From assembly GCF_014649815.1 (NCBI RefSeq), contig NZ_BMTT01000003.1, positions 186,001 to 250,000 of the forward strand: DNA of 64,000 nucleotides. The letters are read 5' to 3'. How positions within the stretch are numbered: position 1 is the first letter of the stretch; the number at the start of each line of letters is the position of its first letter. The stretch is from Streptomyces mutabilis. GTDB taxonomy: Bacteria; Actinomycetota; Actinomycetes; Streptomycetales; Streptomycetaceae. The notes under the pieces were generated by a model. The model worked only from the letters and a program-made list of their open reading frames with translations. It did no database searches and was not told the origin of the DNA. Below are positions 25,476-34,479 of this stretch, piece by piece. The position numbers and the translations under genes were made by a program.

Positions 25476-26398
25476 GCACAGTGGTGATCGAGGAGACCTT
25501 CTCGCACCCGGCGCTGTTCTACGGCTCCGAGGACGAGTACGCCGACCGGACGGTGACGTTCGTGCGGGAGGGGCTGGCCGCCGGCGAGCCGGTGGCGGTG
25601 GCGGTGCCCGGCCGCAACCTCGAGCTGATCCGGACGGGGCTGGGCGCGGACGCGCGGGACATCTCCTTCCTCGACATGACGGAGGCCGGGCGGAACCCGG
25701 GGCGGATCATCCCCGGTGTGCTCCGGGCGTTCGCCGACAGGCACCCCCGGGGACGGGTGCGCATCATCGGCGAGCCGGTCTGGGCCGGGCGGAGCGCGGC
25801 GGAGTACCCGGCGTGCGCGCAGCACGAGGCGCTGATCAACGAGGCGTTCGCGGGCCGTGCGGCGACGATCCTGTGCCCGTACGACGCGACCCGGCTGGAC
25901 GCGGACGTCCTGGCCGACGCCCTGGTCACCCACCCGACGGTCATCGACCGGGGACGCGAGCGGGCCAGCGGGTCCTACGACTGGCGTGCGGTGGTCGCCC
26001 GGTACAACGAGCCGCTCGGGCCCGCGCCGGGCGCCGCCGTCCTCGGCTTCGGTACCGGGGAGTTGCCCGAGGCGCGCCGCTTCGCCGTCGACCGGGCCAG
26101 GTCCCTCGGGCTGTCCGAGCGGTTGCAGGACGTCGAACTGGCGGTGGCGGAGCTGACCACCAACAGCGTGGTCCACGGTGGTGGTCAGGGGACGCTCGCG
26201 GTGTGGGCCGAGGCCGGACAGGTGGTGTGCGAGGTCCGCGACGCGGGCCGGCTGACCGATCCGCTCGCCGGGCGCCGGCCCCCGCAGCCGGGGCAGATCG
26301 GCGGCCGTGGACTGCTGCTCGTGCATCACGTCGCCGATCTGGTCCGGACACATACGGCGGAAGAAGGCACCACTGTCCGTTTCTATGTGCGCCTGTGA
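25472..26398 (+). CDS. MEDS-domain protein with RsbW-like HATPase (anti-sigma kinase)
   Basis: 308 residues. A MEDS sensory domain (about 1-165; HPALFYGSEDEYADR, ILCPYDATRLDADVL) is fused to a GHKL ATPase (about 195-308). N-box AVAELTTNSVVHGGG, G1 VRDAGRLTDPL and G2 GGRGLLLVHHVADLV are present. Single-domain RsbW kinases inhibit sigma factors and are released by STAS partners; fusion to MEDS adds a possible ligand or redox sensor. It overlaps the STAS gene by ATGA and lies 148 bases before sigB, matching the place of the sigma-B anti-sigma factor. Confidence 0.85.
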   Translation: MSTVVIEETFSHPALFYGSEDEYADRTVTFVREGLAAGEPVAVAVPGRNLELIRTGLGADARDISFLDMTEAGRNPGRIIPGVLRAFADRHPRGRVRIIGEPVWAGRSAAEYPACAQHEALINEAFAGRAATILCPYDATRLDADVLADALVTHPTVIDRGRERASGSYDWRAVVARYNEPLGPAPGAAVLGFGTGELPEARRFAVDRARSLGLSERLQDVELAVAELTTNSVVHGGGQGTLAVWAEAGQVVCEVRDAGRLTDPLAGRRPPQPGQIGGRGLLLVHHVADLVRTHTAEEGTTVRFYVRL

Positions 26399-26459
26399 CC
26401 CTCATATCCCCTTCTGTGCGGGTCTGTGACGTCTCGTCGATCCGGTCGGTGTCGGGCAG

Positions 26460-26484
26460 GCATGAGAGCCATGGCCCGGGGTAG
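26460..26484 (+). promoter_or_regulatory. Candidate autoregulated sigma-B promoter of sigB
   Basis: GCAT (26460-26463), 15 bases, GGGTAG (26479-26484), 63 bases before the sigB ATG. It fits GNNT-N14-16-GGGTA-Y except for the last base. Confidence 0.5.
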
Positions 26485-26546
26485 GCGGACTGTCGTCGGC
26501 GGGTGAGCCGACGGTGACGGGGGCCGATCGACTGGGAGGGCACATA

Positions 26547-27392
26547 ATGGCGACGACGACCGCACAGACCATCGCGCACACCACCACGGGCATGCCGGAG
26601 GTCGCGGACCCGTCCAAGGTGGCGCCCAAGGACGCGCGGGAGTTGTCGAAGCTGTTCTTCGAGCAGCTGACGGTACTGGAGGAGGGCACGCCCGAGTACC
26701 AGTACACGCGCAACACGCTGATCGAGATGAACATGTCACTGGTCCGCTTCGCGGCCGGCCGCTTCCGCAGCCGCGGCCCGGAGGAGATGGAGGACATCGT
26801 CCAGGTCGGCATGATCGGCCTGATCAAGGCCATCGACCGGTTCGAGCTGACCCGTGAGGTCGAGTTCACCTCGTTCGCCGTGCCGTACATCGTCGGCGAG
26901 ATCAAGCGCTTCTTCCGCGACACCTCCTGGGCGGTGCACGTGCCGCGGCGGCTCCAGGAGGCCCGGGTGCAGCTGGCCCGCGCCACCGAGGAACTGCGCA
27001 GCAGGCTGGGCCGCAACCCCACCACCAAGGAACTGTCCGAGCTGATGAGCCTGCCCGAGGACGAGGTCGTCGAGGCCCGCCTCGCGGCCAACGGCTACAA
27101 TTCCGCCTCGCTGGACGCGGCCATCGGCGGCAGCGAGGACGGGGAGTCGGCCCTGGCGGACTTCATCGGCGCCGACGACGCCACGCTCGCGCTCGTGGAC
27201 GACTTCCATTCGCTCGCCCCGATGATCGCCGAGCTGGACGAGCGTGACCGGCAGATCATCCATTGGCGGTTCGTCGAGGAGCTGACCCAGAAGGACATCG
27301 GAGAACGCCTCGGCGTCTCGCAGATGCACGTGTCCCGGCTGATCTCCCGCCTGCTGGCCCGCCTGCGGGAGGGCATGCTCAGCACCGCTTGA
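26547..27392 (+). CDS. sigB: RNA polymerase sigma factor SigB/F/G family
   Basis: 281 residues, general stress-type sigma-70. Region 2 (about 70-145) contains MNMSLVRFAAGRFRSRG, EDIVQVGMIGLIKAIDRFE and FTSFAVPYIVGEIKRFFRD. Region 3 follows at VPRRLQEARVQL, and region 4 ends with TQKDIGERLGVSQMHVSRLI. Gene order with dps, STAS and HATPase genes fits S. coelicolor sigB, the osmotic and oxidative stress sigma factor. ATG 26547 has GGGAGGG upstream. A sigma-B-like promoter lies in front, consistent with autoregulation. Confidence 0.9.
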   Translation: MATTTAQTIAHTTTGMPEVADPSKVAPKDARELSKLFFEQLTVLEEGTPEYQYTRNTLIEMNMSLVRFAAGRFRSRGPEEMEDIVQVGMIGLIKAIDRFELTREVEFTSFAVPYIVGEIKRFFRDTSWAVHVPRRLQEARVQLARATEELRSRLGRNPTTKELSELMSLPEDEVVEARLAANGYNSASLDAAIGGSEDGESALADFIGADDATLALVDDFHSLAPMIAELDERDRQIIHWRFVEELTQKDIGERLGVSQMHVSRLISRLLARLREGMLSTA

Positions 27393-27430
27393 GCCCGGAC
27401 GGCCCCCTCACGCGTCGGCCCGTGTACGCC

Positions 27431-27844
27431 CTACGGCGTTCCGGCCGGCGCGTCGCTGTGCGCGAGGCGCTCGCGCAGCGCGCCCGCGAACTCCTCGGCC
27501 CGGGCCAGCTGGGTGCGCAGATCGGCCACCCGCTGCCGGGCCGCTTCCTCGAAGCCCCGCACCCGTGCGAGGCACTCCTCGCGCTCGGCGTCGGTCAGGT
27601 CGCCGGTGTCGAGCCGGTCGGTGGCCGCCAGCAGTTCCCGCATCTCGTCCAGGGTGAAGCCCATCGGCTTCATCCGGCGGATCACCATCAGCCGGGAGAC
27701 GTCGGCGTCGGTGTACAGGCGGAAGCCGCCCTGGGAACGGGCCGAGGGGACGACGAGGCCGGTCTCCTCGTAGTGCCGGATGGTGCGCAGGGACAACTCG
27801 GTGCGGGTGGCGACCTCGCCTATCTGCATGTGCTTGCCGTTCAC
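27431..27844 (-). CDS. MerR-family transcriptional regulator
   Basis: 137 residues. A MerR HTH (QIGEVATRTELSLRTIRHYE, then GLVVPSARSQGGFRLYTDAD) occupies 7-55. A dimerisation coiled coil fills 75-130, with no Cys set for metal sensing. The target gene is not obvious. It is convergent with sigB, and upstream lies a 250-base region shared with ku. GTG 27844 is preferred over ATG 27829 because AGGAG precedes it by eight bases. Confidence 0.85.
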   Translation of the reverse strand: MNGKHMQIGEVATRTELSLRTIRHYEETGLVVPSARSQGGFRLYTDADVSRLMVIRRMKPMGFTLDEMRELLAATDRLDTGDLTDAEREECLARVRGFEEAARQRVADLRTQLARAEEFAGALRERLAHSDAPAGTP

Positions 27845-28095
27845 GCCGGCGCTCCTGACGCTGCTCGTTCCTGACGGTGCCGCCTCCCGGCGGCCCGCCC
27901 ATCTCAACTCTAACGTCAGGGTAGAGTTGTGGTCGTGCGGCGCTCACGCGTCCTTTCCACGCGCCCCGTCCTGCCGCAGGGGTGCACCCGAGCACGACGG
28001 GCAGCCCTTGAGATCACCGGTCGGACGAACCACGCGCCGACCTCCACGGCAGGCTCGGCGGGAAGTCCGGCGACAGCCACTGAGCCGGTCGAGGC
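27845..28095. other. Intergenic region between merR and ku
   Basis: No gene is visible. CTCTAACGTCAGGGTAGAGTTG near 27905-27925 contains the short mirror CTCTA/TAGAG (27906-27910 with 27919-27923) and the -10-like TAGAGT. It could be the MerR promoter and operator, since MerR sites often lie in an over-long spacer. Confidence 0.35.
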
Positions 28096-29196
28096 TCAGG
28101 CGGCGGCCGTTCTGCGCCGACGGCCGCCGCCGGCTCCGGTGAGGGCGTCGATGAGCTCGTCGCGGCTCATCCTCGACCGTCCCGCGATGTCCTGCTCGGT
28201 GGCCCGCTGATAGAGCTCGGCCTTGCTCAGCTCCCGCAGTTCACCGCGCTTCGGCGGCTTCCCGCGGGAGGGGCCGGTGGCCTTCGATCCGCCGGCGGGC
28301 CGTTCGCCCCCGGATCCCTTTCTCCTCCCGGCCCGCCCGCCCTCGGCGCCCTTCGCCTTGCCGGCCCGCCCGTCCCCGGCGCCCTTCGCCTTGCCGGCCG
28401 ACTGCTCGCCGCCCGTGCCCTTCGCCCGCTCCAGGCTGCCCTGGAGCACCTCCATCAGGTCTACGACGTCGGTGGCCCGCGGCGCCTCCTCCGCGACGGC
28501 GACCTCCTTGCCCTCCGCCTTGGCCCGGACCAGTTCGCGGACCTTCTCCTGATACGTGTCCTGGTAGCGGGCGGGGTCCCACGGGCCGCTGAGGGCGTCC
28601 ACGAGGCGCAGCGCCATGTCGAGTTCCTTGCCCCGGCCGGCCCTGCCCGTGGGCAGCTCGGGCAGTTCCCGGACCGGGTCGCGGACCTCGTCGGCCCAGT
28701 GGAGGGTCTGGAGCACGAGGACCTCGTCCTCGGCACGCAGCGCGGTCAGGTACTGGCGGTTGCGCATGACGAAGGTGGCGATGCCGACCTTCCCGGCCTC
28801 GGCGAGGGCGGTGCGCAGCAACCCGTAGACCTTGAGGTACTCCTTGCCGCGCGGGGCCACGTAGTAGGTGCGGTCGAAGTAGACCGGTGGGATCCGGTCC
28901 AGGTCGACGAAGTTGGTGATCTCCAGGGCGCGTGAGCGGCCCGGTGCGATCTCGTCCAGTTCGTCAGGCTCGACGACGACGTACTCGCCATCGCCCACCT
29001 CGTAGCCCTTGACGATGTCGCCGGTGGCGACCTCCTCGCCGGTGCGCTCGTTGACCCGCCGGTTGCGGACGCGGTCGGAGGTACCGCGCTGCAACTGGTG
29101 GAAGTGGACGGTGTGGTCCTCGGTCGCCGTGAAGAGGCCGACGGGCACCGAGACCAGCCCGAACGTGATCACGCCTGTCCAGATCGCGCGTGCCAT
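28096..29196 (-). CDS. ku: Ku protein of bacterial non-homologous end joining
   Basis: 366 residues. The Ku core (1 to about 255) starts [19 protein letters not shown] and forms the ring that clamps broken DNA ends and recruits LigD. Residues about 262-317 are a Lys/Gly/Ala-rich low-complexity linker with repeated [20 protein letters not shown]. The last ~49 residues ([20 protein letters not shown]..) are a SAP/Rho_N-like helix pair that probably binds DNA. Streptomyces often carry several Ku paralogues. No ligD is in the window. ATG 29196 starts the core exactly. Confidence 0.92.
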   Translation of the reverse strand: MARAIWTGVITFGLVSVPVGLFTATEDHTVHFHQLQRGTSDRVRNRRVNERTGEEVATGDIVKGYEVGDGEYVVVEPDELDEIAPGRSRALEITNFVDLDRIPPVYFDRTYYVAPRGKEYLKVYGLLRTALAEAGKVGIATFVMRNRQYLTALRAEDEVLVLQTLHWADEVRDPVRELPELPTGRAGRGKELDMALRLVDALSGPWDPARYQDTYQEKVRELVRAKAEGKEVAVAEEAPRATDVVDLMEVLQGSLERAKGTGGEQSAGKAKGAGDGRAGKAKGAEGGRAGRRKGSGGERPAGGSKATGPSRGKPPKRGELRELSKAELYQRATEQDIAGRSRMSRDELIDALTGAGGGRRRRTAAA

Positions 29197-29429
29197 GGCT
29201 GTCCGCTCCCGTCCGTCCCGCCCGCACCACCCTGGCCCTCCAGGCTGACACCGGGCACTCTCTCCCGCGCGCCGGGCGCAGCACACGGGTGGGCGGCGGG
29301 GCGACAGCGCGCGGATCGGCCACCGTCGGGGTTCCCTGTGATGTGCGGGAGGCCGACCGCGCCTGCGCCCTCGGCCGTCTCCCCCACCTCACGCTGCCGA
29401 TGCCGAAGCCGAACAGAGGGACACCACCC

Positions 29430-30551
29430 ATGAGCTGTCACCTGAAGCCGATCACCCGCGAGGAGCATCTGCGCTTCGTCGCGGCCCGGCCGTCCGTGAG
29501 CCACTTGCAGACCCCCGCGTGGGGTGACGTGAAGCCGGACTGGCGGGCGGAGAGCCTGGGCTGGTTCGACGAGCGCGGCGACCTGGTGGGGGCCGGACTG
29601 GTGCTGCTGCGGCCGCTGCCGAAGTCGAAGCGGTGTCTGGCCTATCTGCCCGAGGGCCCGGTCATCGACTGGGACGCGCCCGACCTCGAACGGTGGCTCG
29701 AGCCGATGCTCGCGCACCTGAAGCGGCGGGGTGCCTTCTCGGTGAAGATGGGGCCACCGGTGGTGGCCCGGCGCTGGAGCGCCGAGGCGGTCAAGACGGC
29801 GATCGCCGACCCGGCGGCCCGGCGGCTGGGAGACGTGGAGCCCACCGAGCGGGAGCCCGGGGCGGAGGCCGTCGCCGAGCGGCTGCGCCGGATGGGCTGG
29901 CGGCGCAGCGAACCGGGCGGCAAGGACGGTTTCGCCGCCGGGCAGCCCCGCTACGTGTGCCAGGTGCCGCTCGCCGGACGGTCGCAGGAGCAGGTGCAGA
30001 ACGGCTTCAACCAGCAGTGGCGCCGGAACGTCAAGAAGGCCGAGAAGGCGGGCGTCAAGGTGGTCCGGGGCGACCGCGAGGACCTCAAGGCGTTCTACGA
30101 GCTGTACGTCGAGACCGCCGAACGGGACCGATTCGTCCCGCGACCGCTCGACTACTTCGAACGGATGTGGACGGCGCTGACGGCCGAGGACCCGGACCGC
30201 ATGCGGCTCTACCTCGCCCACCACGACGGTGAGGTGCTCGCGGCGGCCACGATGCTGACCGTCGGCGAGCACGCCTGGTACTCCTACGGTGCCTCGACCA
30301 GCCGTCGGCGCGAGGTGCAGCCCAACAACGCGATCCAGTGGCGGATGATGTGCGACGCCCTGGAACTCGGCGCGTCCGTCTACGACTTCCGCGGCATCAC
30401 CGACACCCTCGACGAGGACGACCACCTGCTCGGGCTGCTGCGCTTCAAGGTCGGCGCCGGCGGTCGGGCCGTCGAGTACCTCGGCGAGTGGGACTACCCG
30501 CTCAACAAGGTGCTGCACAAGGCGCTGGGCCTTTACCTGTCGCGGCGCTGA
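29430..30551 (+). CDS. FemX/FemAB-type peptidoglycan interpeptide-bridge aminoacyltransferase
   Basis: 373 residues. Two tandem GNAT-like FemABX folds are present: an N-terminal part with PAWGDVKPDWRAESLGW, and a C-terminal part with FNQQWRRNVKKAEKAGVKV, HDGEVLAAATMLT, YSYGASTSRRREVQPNNAI and the end YDFRGITD. No coiled-coil insertion of the FemA type is seen, so it is FemX-like. The family adds the first Gly to the peptidoglycan stem peptide from Gly-tRNA. Whether this paralogue serves bridge formation, resistance or another tRNA-dependent reaction is unclear. ATG 29430 has AGAGGGA upstream. Monocistronic. Confidence 0.85.
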   Translation: MSCHLKPITREEHLRFVAARPSVSHLQTPAWGDVKPDWRAESLGWFDERGDLVGAGLVLLRPLPKSKRCLAYLPEGPVIDWDAPDLERWLEPMLAHLKRRGAFSVKMGPPVVARRWSAEAVKTAIADPAARRLGDVEPTEREPGAEAVAERLRRMGWRRSEPGGKDGFAAGQPRYVCQVPLAGRSQEQVQNGFNQQWRRNVKKAEKAGVKVVRGDREDLKAFYELYVETAERDRFVPRPLDYFERMWTALTAEDPDRMRLYLAHHDGEVLAAATMLTVGEHAWYSYGASTSRRREVQPNNAIQWRMMCDALELGASVYDFRGITDTLDEDDHLLGLLRFKVGAGGRAVEYLGEWDYPLNKVLHKALGLYLSRR

Positions 30552-30769
30552 ACCTCCGGGAGCGGCCGGGACTCCCCGGCGCGGTGCTCGGTGACGATTC
30601 CGCCGAAGACGCTTTTCCCATCGGGCATCCGAGGGGCCGTACTCCGTGTCAGGCCGCCCGCGCCCGGTATTTCCCACCGCGCGCCAGGAGAGCGTGGAGC
30701 GACTAGGCGACGGCGAGGCCGGCCGGCAGGGCGAGGTCCACGCCGCCCAGGGCCCGCGATCGGCGCCGT

Positions 30770-31180
30770 GTGAAGCGGCGCCTGGGCGAACCGCGCGCCT
30801 CGCGGGCCTGGCGCTGCCGCGACCTGCACGACTCCGGCGCCGTCGTGGCCCTCGACTCCGACTGGCCCATCGCTCCGTACCCGCCGCTGGGTGTCATGGC
30901 CGACGCCCGCCACCGCCGCCCGACCCGTGACCTCAGCCGGGCGCCGCACGGCCCGGAGCAGGCCCTCACGTCGCTGGAGGCGCTGCGCGGCATGACCGTC
31001 AACGCGGCCTACGCGGCCGGCGAGGAGCACGAAACCGGACGGATCGCCGTCGGTCACCGCGCCGACCTGACCGTGCTCGCCGCCGACCCGCTCACCGTGC
31101 CGGCCACCGAACCGGCCGGCGTTCCGGTGCTGTCGACGCTCCTCGACGGCGACCCCACGCACCGTGCCGCGAGTCTGTGA
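30770..31180 (+). pseudogene. C-terminal remnant of an amidohydrolase (YtcJ-like)
   Basis: About 120 codons remain: DLHDSGAVVALDSDWPIAPY holds the conserved SDWP that binds the active-site metal. It continues through ALTSLEALRGMTVNAAYAAG and GRIAVGHRADLTVLAADPL to a TGA at 31178-31180. The first ~400 residues, with the HxH metal motif, are gone. The preceding 200 bases hold only scrambled traces (RLGDGEA..). YtcJ/NfdA-type amidohydrolases act on N-substituted amides or formamides. Confidence 0.7.
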
Positions 31181-31255
31181 CGCGATCGGAGGGTTGCGGA
31201 CCACCATGCGCCGGGCAGTCAGGTTCTGTCCGAGCGCATGAGGCGGGGGTGGGCG

Positions 31256-31954
31256 ATGTCGCGGCTGCTGGTGGTGCAGAACGGTCCCGGTGGCGGGCCG
31301 GGCCGGTTCGGTGACTGGCTGGACGCGGACGGGCTGTCCCTGGACGTGGTGCACGCGTACGCCGGTGCGCCGCTCCCCCGGCACCTGGCGCACGACGGCG
31401 TCATGGTGCTCGGGGGCGGCTACCTGCCCGACGACGACGCCCGCGCGCCTTGGCTGGCGCCCACCCGTTCGCTGGTCGCCGAGGCGTTGGAGCGGGGTGC
31501 CCCCGTTTTCGGGATCTGCCTCGGCGGGCAGCTCCTCGCCCATGTCGCGGGCGGCACGGTCCGGGGCGAGCACGGCGCACCGGAGTTCGGCAGCACCCCG
31601 CTCACCCTGCGGTCCGGGGCCGGCGACGACGCGCTCCTGGCGGGGCTGCCGGAGCGGGTGACGGCCATCGAGCACCATGTCGACGCGATCACCGCCCTGC
31701 CACCGGGCGCCGTCTGGCTGATGGAGAGCGAGCGTTGCGCCCACCAGGCCTTCCGGATGGGTGACCGGGCCTGGGGCGTGCAGTTCCACCCGGAGGCGGG
31801 TGCGGACCGGATGCGGTCGTGGGACCCGGAGCGCATTCGGGCCCGGGGGCTCGACCCGGCGGAGCTGTGCCGCCGGGCGGAGCGCGACGAGCCTGCCGCC
31901 GAGGCCGTCTGGCGCGAGGTGGCCCGGCGCTTCGCCGGCGTCGTACGGAGCTGA
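31256..31954 (+). CDS. Class I glutamine amidotransferase-like protein
   Basis: 232 residues. The triad of GATase type 1 is complete: Cys88 in FGICLGGQLLA, His178 and Glu180 in GVQFHPEA. MVLGGGYLPDDDA precedes it, and the C-terminal helix DEPAAEAVWREVARRFAG closes the fold. The likely reaction is release of ammonia from glutamine or hydrolysis of a gamma-glutamyl compound (PuuD/GMP-synthase-like). No synthase partner is adjacent. ATG 31256 begins the first strand (RLLVVQNG). Confidence 0.85.
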   Translation: MSRLLVVQNGPGGGPGRFGDWLDADGLSLDVVHAYAGAPLPRHLAHDGVMVLGGGYLPDDDARAPWLAPTRSLVAEALERGAPVFGICLGGQLLAHVAGGTVRGEHGAPEFGSTPLTLRSGAGDDALLAGLPERVTAIEHHVDAITALPPGAVWLMESERCAHQAFRMGDRAWGVQFHPEAGADRMRSWDPERIRARGLDPAELCRRAERDEPAAEAVWREVARRFAGVVRS

Positions 31955-31957
31955 CGA

Positions 31958-33133
31958 TCAGCCGGTGAAGGCGCCGTGGCCGGTGAAGGCCAGCTCGGCG
32001 AAGCGTTCGCCCATGCGGCGGTGGGTGGCGGGGTCCGGGTGGATGTTGTCGGGCAGGGGCAGTTCGGCCGCGTCGGCCTCGCCGTACAGCTCACGGCCGT
32101 CGAGGTAGTGCAGGTTCGGGTCGTCGGCCGCCCGCTGGGCCACGATCCGGGCCAACTCGTCCCGGATGACGTTCAGGGTCAGCTTCCCGCTCGCGCGTTC
32201 CGCCGGGTCGCCGGTGGCCACGAAGCGCAGTCGCCCATCGGCGACCCCGCTGAAGTCGGGGGCGAGCGGTCCGGGGGTGTCCTCGTGGACGGGGCACAGG
32301 ACGGGTGAGACGACCAGCAGCGGGGCCGTGGGGTGGCCCTCGCGGACGGTGTCGAGGAAGCCGTGCACGGCGGGGCCGAAGGCGCGCAGACGCATGAGGT
32401 CGGCGTTGACCACGTTGATACCGACCTTGACGCTGATCAGGTCGGCGGGGGTGTCACGCATGGCCCGCGCGGTGAACGGGTCGAGCAGGGCGCCGCCGCC
32501 CAGGCCCAGGTTGATCAGCTCGACGCCGCCGAGGGAGGCGGCCAGCGCGGGCCAGGTGGTGGTGGGGCTCGCGGCGTTGGAGCCGTGGCTGATCGAGCTG
32601 CCGTGGTGCAGCCACACCCGGCGGCCCGCGTCCGGGGCCGGTTCGACGGGGGCGTCGGCGCGCAGGGCGACGAGCTCGGTGGTCTCGTTGTGCGGCAGCC
32701 AGATCTCGATGTCCTTGTCGCCCCCGGGCAGGTCCGCGAAGCGGAGGGTGCCGACCGGGCCGGGCTCGACGGACGCCGTTCCGGTGGTCATGTCGATGGT
32801 CAGGGTGCTGCCGCCCGCGACACTGCCGCTACCCGCCGGACGTCCGTCGACCAGCAGGTCGTACACGCCGTCCGGGCGCGGCGCAACGCCCGCGTAGACG
32901 CGCTTGGTGGGCAGGGTGTCCAGTTCGAGGACGGTGGCCCGGGTGCGCAGGGCCAGACGTACGCCCGAGGGCTGGGACTCGGCCATGGCCAGCTGTCCGT
33001 CGGTGTTCTGGGCGCGGGCCCGGGCGGGCAGCCGGTGCGGCAGCAGACCGTGCTCGGTGCGCTCCAGGTCGAGGGCGCCGCGGACCAGGTCCGGGGTGAT
33101 CGGGGTGGTGATCCAGTCGTCTTGGCTGTGCAT
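31958..33133 (-). CDS. SGNH/GDSL-type esterase with N-terminal beta domain
   Basis: 391 residues. An N-terminal jelly-roll-like domain (about 1-165) precedes an SGNH hydrolase (about 170-391). Block I is WLHHGSSISHGSN, with Ser in GSSISHG rather than GDSL. Block III is KVGINVVN, and block V DNIHPDPATH holds the Asp-x-x-His pair. No signal peptide is visible, so it is probably cytosolic. Similar two-domain enzymes deacetylate sugars or lipids. It starts 37 bases after the TetR stop on the same strand, and they probably form one operon. Confidence 0.85.
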   Translation of the reverse strand: MHSQDDWITTPITPDLVRGALDLERTEHGLLPHRLPARARAQNTDGQLAMAESQPSGVRLALRTRATVLELDTLPTKRVYAGVAPRPDGVYDLLVDGRPAGSGSVAGGSTLTIDMTTGTASVEPGPVGTLRFADLPGGDKDIEIWLPHNETTELVALRADAPVEPAPDAGRRVWLHHGSSISHGSNAASPTTTWPALAASLGGVELINLGLGGGALLDPFTARAMRDTPADLISVKVGINVVNADLMRLRAFGPAVHGFLDTVREGHPTAPLLVVSPVLCPVHEDTPGPLAPDFSGVADGRLRFVATGDPAERASGKLTLNVIRDELARIVAQRAADDPNLHYLDGRELYGEADAAELPLPDNIHPDPATHRRMGERFAELAFTGHGAFTG

Positions 33134-33169
33134 GTCGTCTCCGGCCGGGGTGGCGTCTCGGTACGGGGT

Positions 33170-33739
33170 TCAGGATGTGGGCCAGTTGCGCAGCAGGGCG
33201 TCGAGGGCGTCCACGATCCGGGTCCAGGTCTCCTGGGTGTCGGGGGCGCTGTGGCTGAAGCCGCCGCCCGTCTCGAGGCTGACGTAGCCGTGGAAGACGC
33301 TGCCCAGCAGCCGCACCGCGTGGGTCTGGTCGGGTTCCGTCAGGTCGTAGCCGCGCAGCACGGCGCGGGTCATGCGCGCGTGGCGGACGCCCGCGCTCGC
33401 CGCGGCCGTCTCGGGGTCCAGCCGCAGCTGGGCCGCGGCGTAGCGGCCGGGGTGCTCCCGGGCGTAGTCGCGGTAGACGTCCGCGAAGGCGGCGAGGGCG
33501 TCCTTCCCGGCCCTTCCGGCCAGGGCCGTGGCGGCCCGGTCGGCGAGTTCCTCCAGGGCGAGCAGGGCGATGCGGGTCTTGAGGTCCTGGGAATTGCGCA
33601 CGTGCGAGTAGAGACTCGCGACCTTGACGTCGAACCGCCTGGCCAGCGCGGAGACCGTCACCTGGTCGAAGCCGACCTCGTCGGCCAGCTCCGCGCCCGC
33701 CCGCACCAGGCGTTCCGTGGTCAGCCCCACCCGAACCAT
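33170..33739 (-). CDS. TetR/AcrR-family regulator
   Basis: 189 residues. HTH at about 7-50 (RAGAELADEVGFDQVTVSAL, then RFDVKVASLYSHV). The C-terminal effector-binding domain has the WHG-like pattern LLGSVFHGYVSLETGGGFSH. It is upstream of and probably co-transcribed with the SGNH esterase gene, so it is a likely repressor of it. ATG 33739 is chosen because GGAGGG sits six bases upstream; the ATG two codons earlier touches the ribosome binding site. Confidence 0.88.
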   Translation of the reverse strand: MVRVGLTTERLVRAGAELADEVGFDQVTVSALARRFDVKVASLYSHVRNSQDLKTRIALLALEELADRAATALAGRAGKDALAAFADVYRDYAREHPGRYAAAQLRLDPETAAASAGVRHARMTRAVLRGYDLTEPDQTHAVRLLGSVFHGYVSLETGGGFSHSAPDTQETWTRIVDALDALLRNWPTS

Positions 33740-33752
33740 AACCATCCCTCCG

Positions 33753-33792
33753 TTTACCTGAATCTATTATGCATTTACCTAAATCCTTTAGG
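33753..33792. promoter_or_regulatory. Operator-like direct repeat in front of tetR-SGNH operon
   Basis: TTTACCTGAATC (33753-33764) and TTTACCTAAATC (33774-33785) are repeated with a 21-base period, two helical turns. The second copy overlaps the palindrome CCTAAA-TCC-TTTAGG (33778-33792). The area is unusually AT-rich for the window and probably contains the promoter. Confidence 0.6.
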
Positions 33793-33882
33793 CAACCTGT
33801 GGCCTGGCCCCGTTTTCTGCGGCGTCGGCGCGCGTCCGCGCCGAGGGGGCTTGAGCGCGCGCGGCGAGGGGACTCCGACCAC

Positions 33883-34440
33883 ATGTCCCGTCCTCACCTG
33901 GTCACGTTCGGGCACGGCACCGCGGGCCGCGCCGCACTGGCCGAGCTGCTGCGGGGTGCCGGTGTCTCGGCCGTGGTGGATGTCAGGACGGCGCCGGGCA
34001 GCCGCCGCGATGCCGACCTGCTGCGGGAACGGCTCGCCCGGTGGCTGCCCGAGGAGGGGTTCGCCTACCGGTGGGAGCAGCGGCTGGGCGGTTTCCGGAG
34101 GCCGGCGCCGGACTCGCCCGACGTGGTGTGGCGCAACGTGTCGTTCCGCGGGTACGCCGGCCACACCCGCTCTCCGGAGTTCGTCACCGCCATGGACGAG
34201 TTGCTGGACCGGGCGGCGCGGGAACGCACCGCGGTGATGTGCGGCGAAGCGGTGTGGTGGCGGTGCCACCGGCGTCTCATCGCCGACTTCGCCGTGCTGG
34301 CCCGCGACACCCCCGTGGAGCACCTCATGCACGACGGCCGCCTGACGGCCCACTCCCCCACCCCGGGGGCGCGGCTGCGGACGGACGGACTCCTCGTGTA
34401 CGACGACGAGGAGACGGCGGCGAGACACGCGCGGTCGTAG
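33883..34440 (+). CDS. DUF488 family protein
   Basis: 185 residues. The DUF488 landmarks are present: LVTFGHGTAGRAALAELL (usually TIGHS), VVDVRTAPGSRR, RGYAGHTRSPEF and the Cys-rich AVMCGEAVWWRCHRRLIAD. The conserved Cys and the Glu/His/Arg around it suggest a redox or hydrolase activity, but the biochemical role is not established. ATG 33883 has GAGGGGA upstream. Divergent from the TetR gene. Confidence 0.85.
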   Translation: MSRPHLVTFGHGTAGRAALAELLRGAGVSAVVDVRTAPGSRRDADLLRERLARWLPEEGFAYRWEQRLGGFRRPAPDSPDVVWRNVSFRGYAGHTRSPEFVTAMDELLDRAARERTAVMCGEAVWWRCHRRLIADFAVLARDTPVEHLMHDGRLTAHSPTPGARLRTDGLLVYDDEETAARHARS

Positions 34441-34479
34441 CGGCCGGAGCACACACACGTAGAAAGGAGGCGGAGGACC

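Noticed and set aside
27845..28095. A tRNA or small RNA in the merR-ku gap
   Set aside because: No cloverleaf or stable stem set was found; nowhere in the window did I see a tRNA, rRNA or CRISPR repeat.
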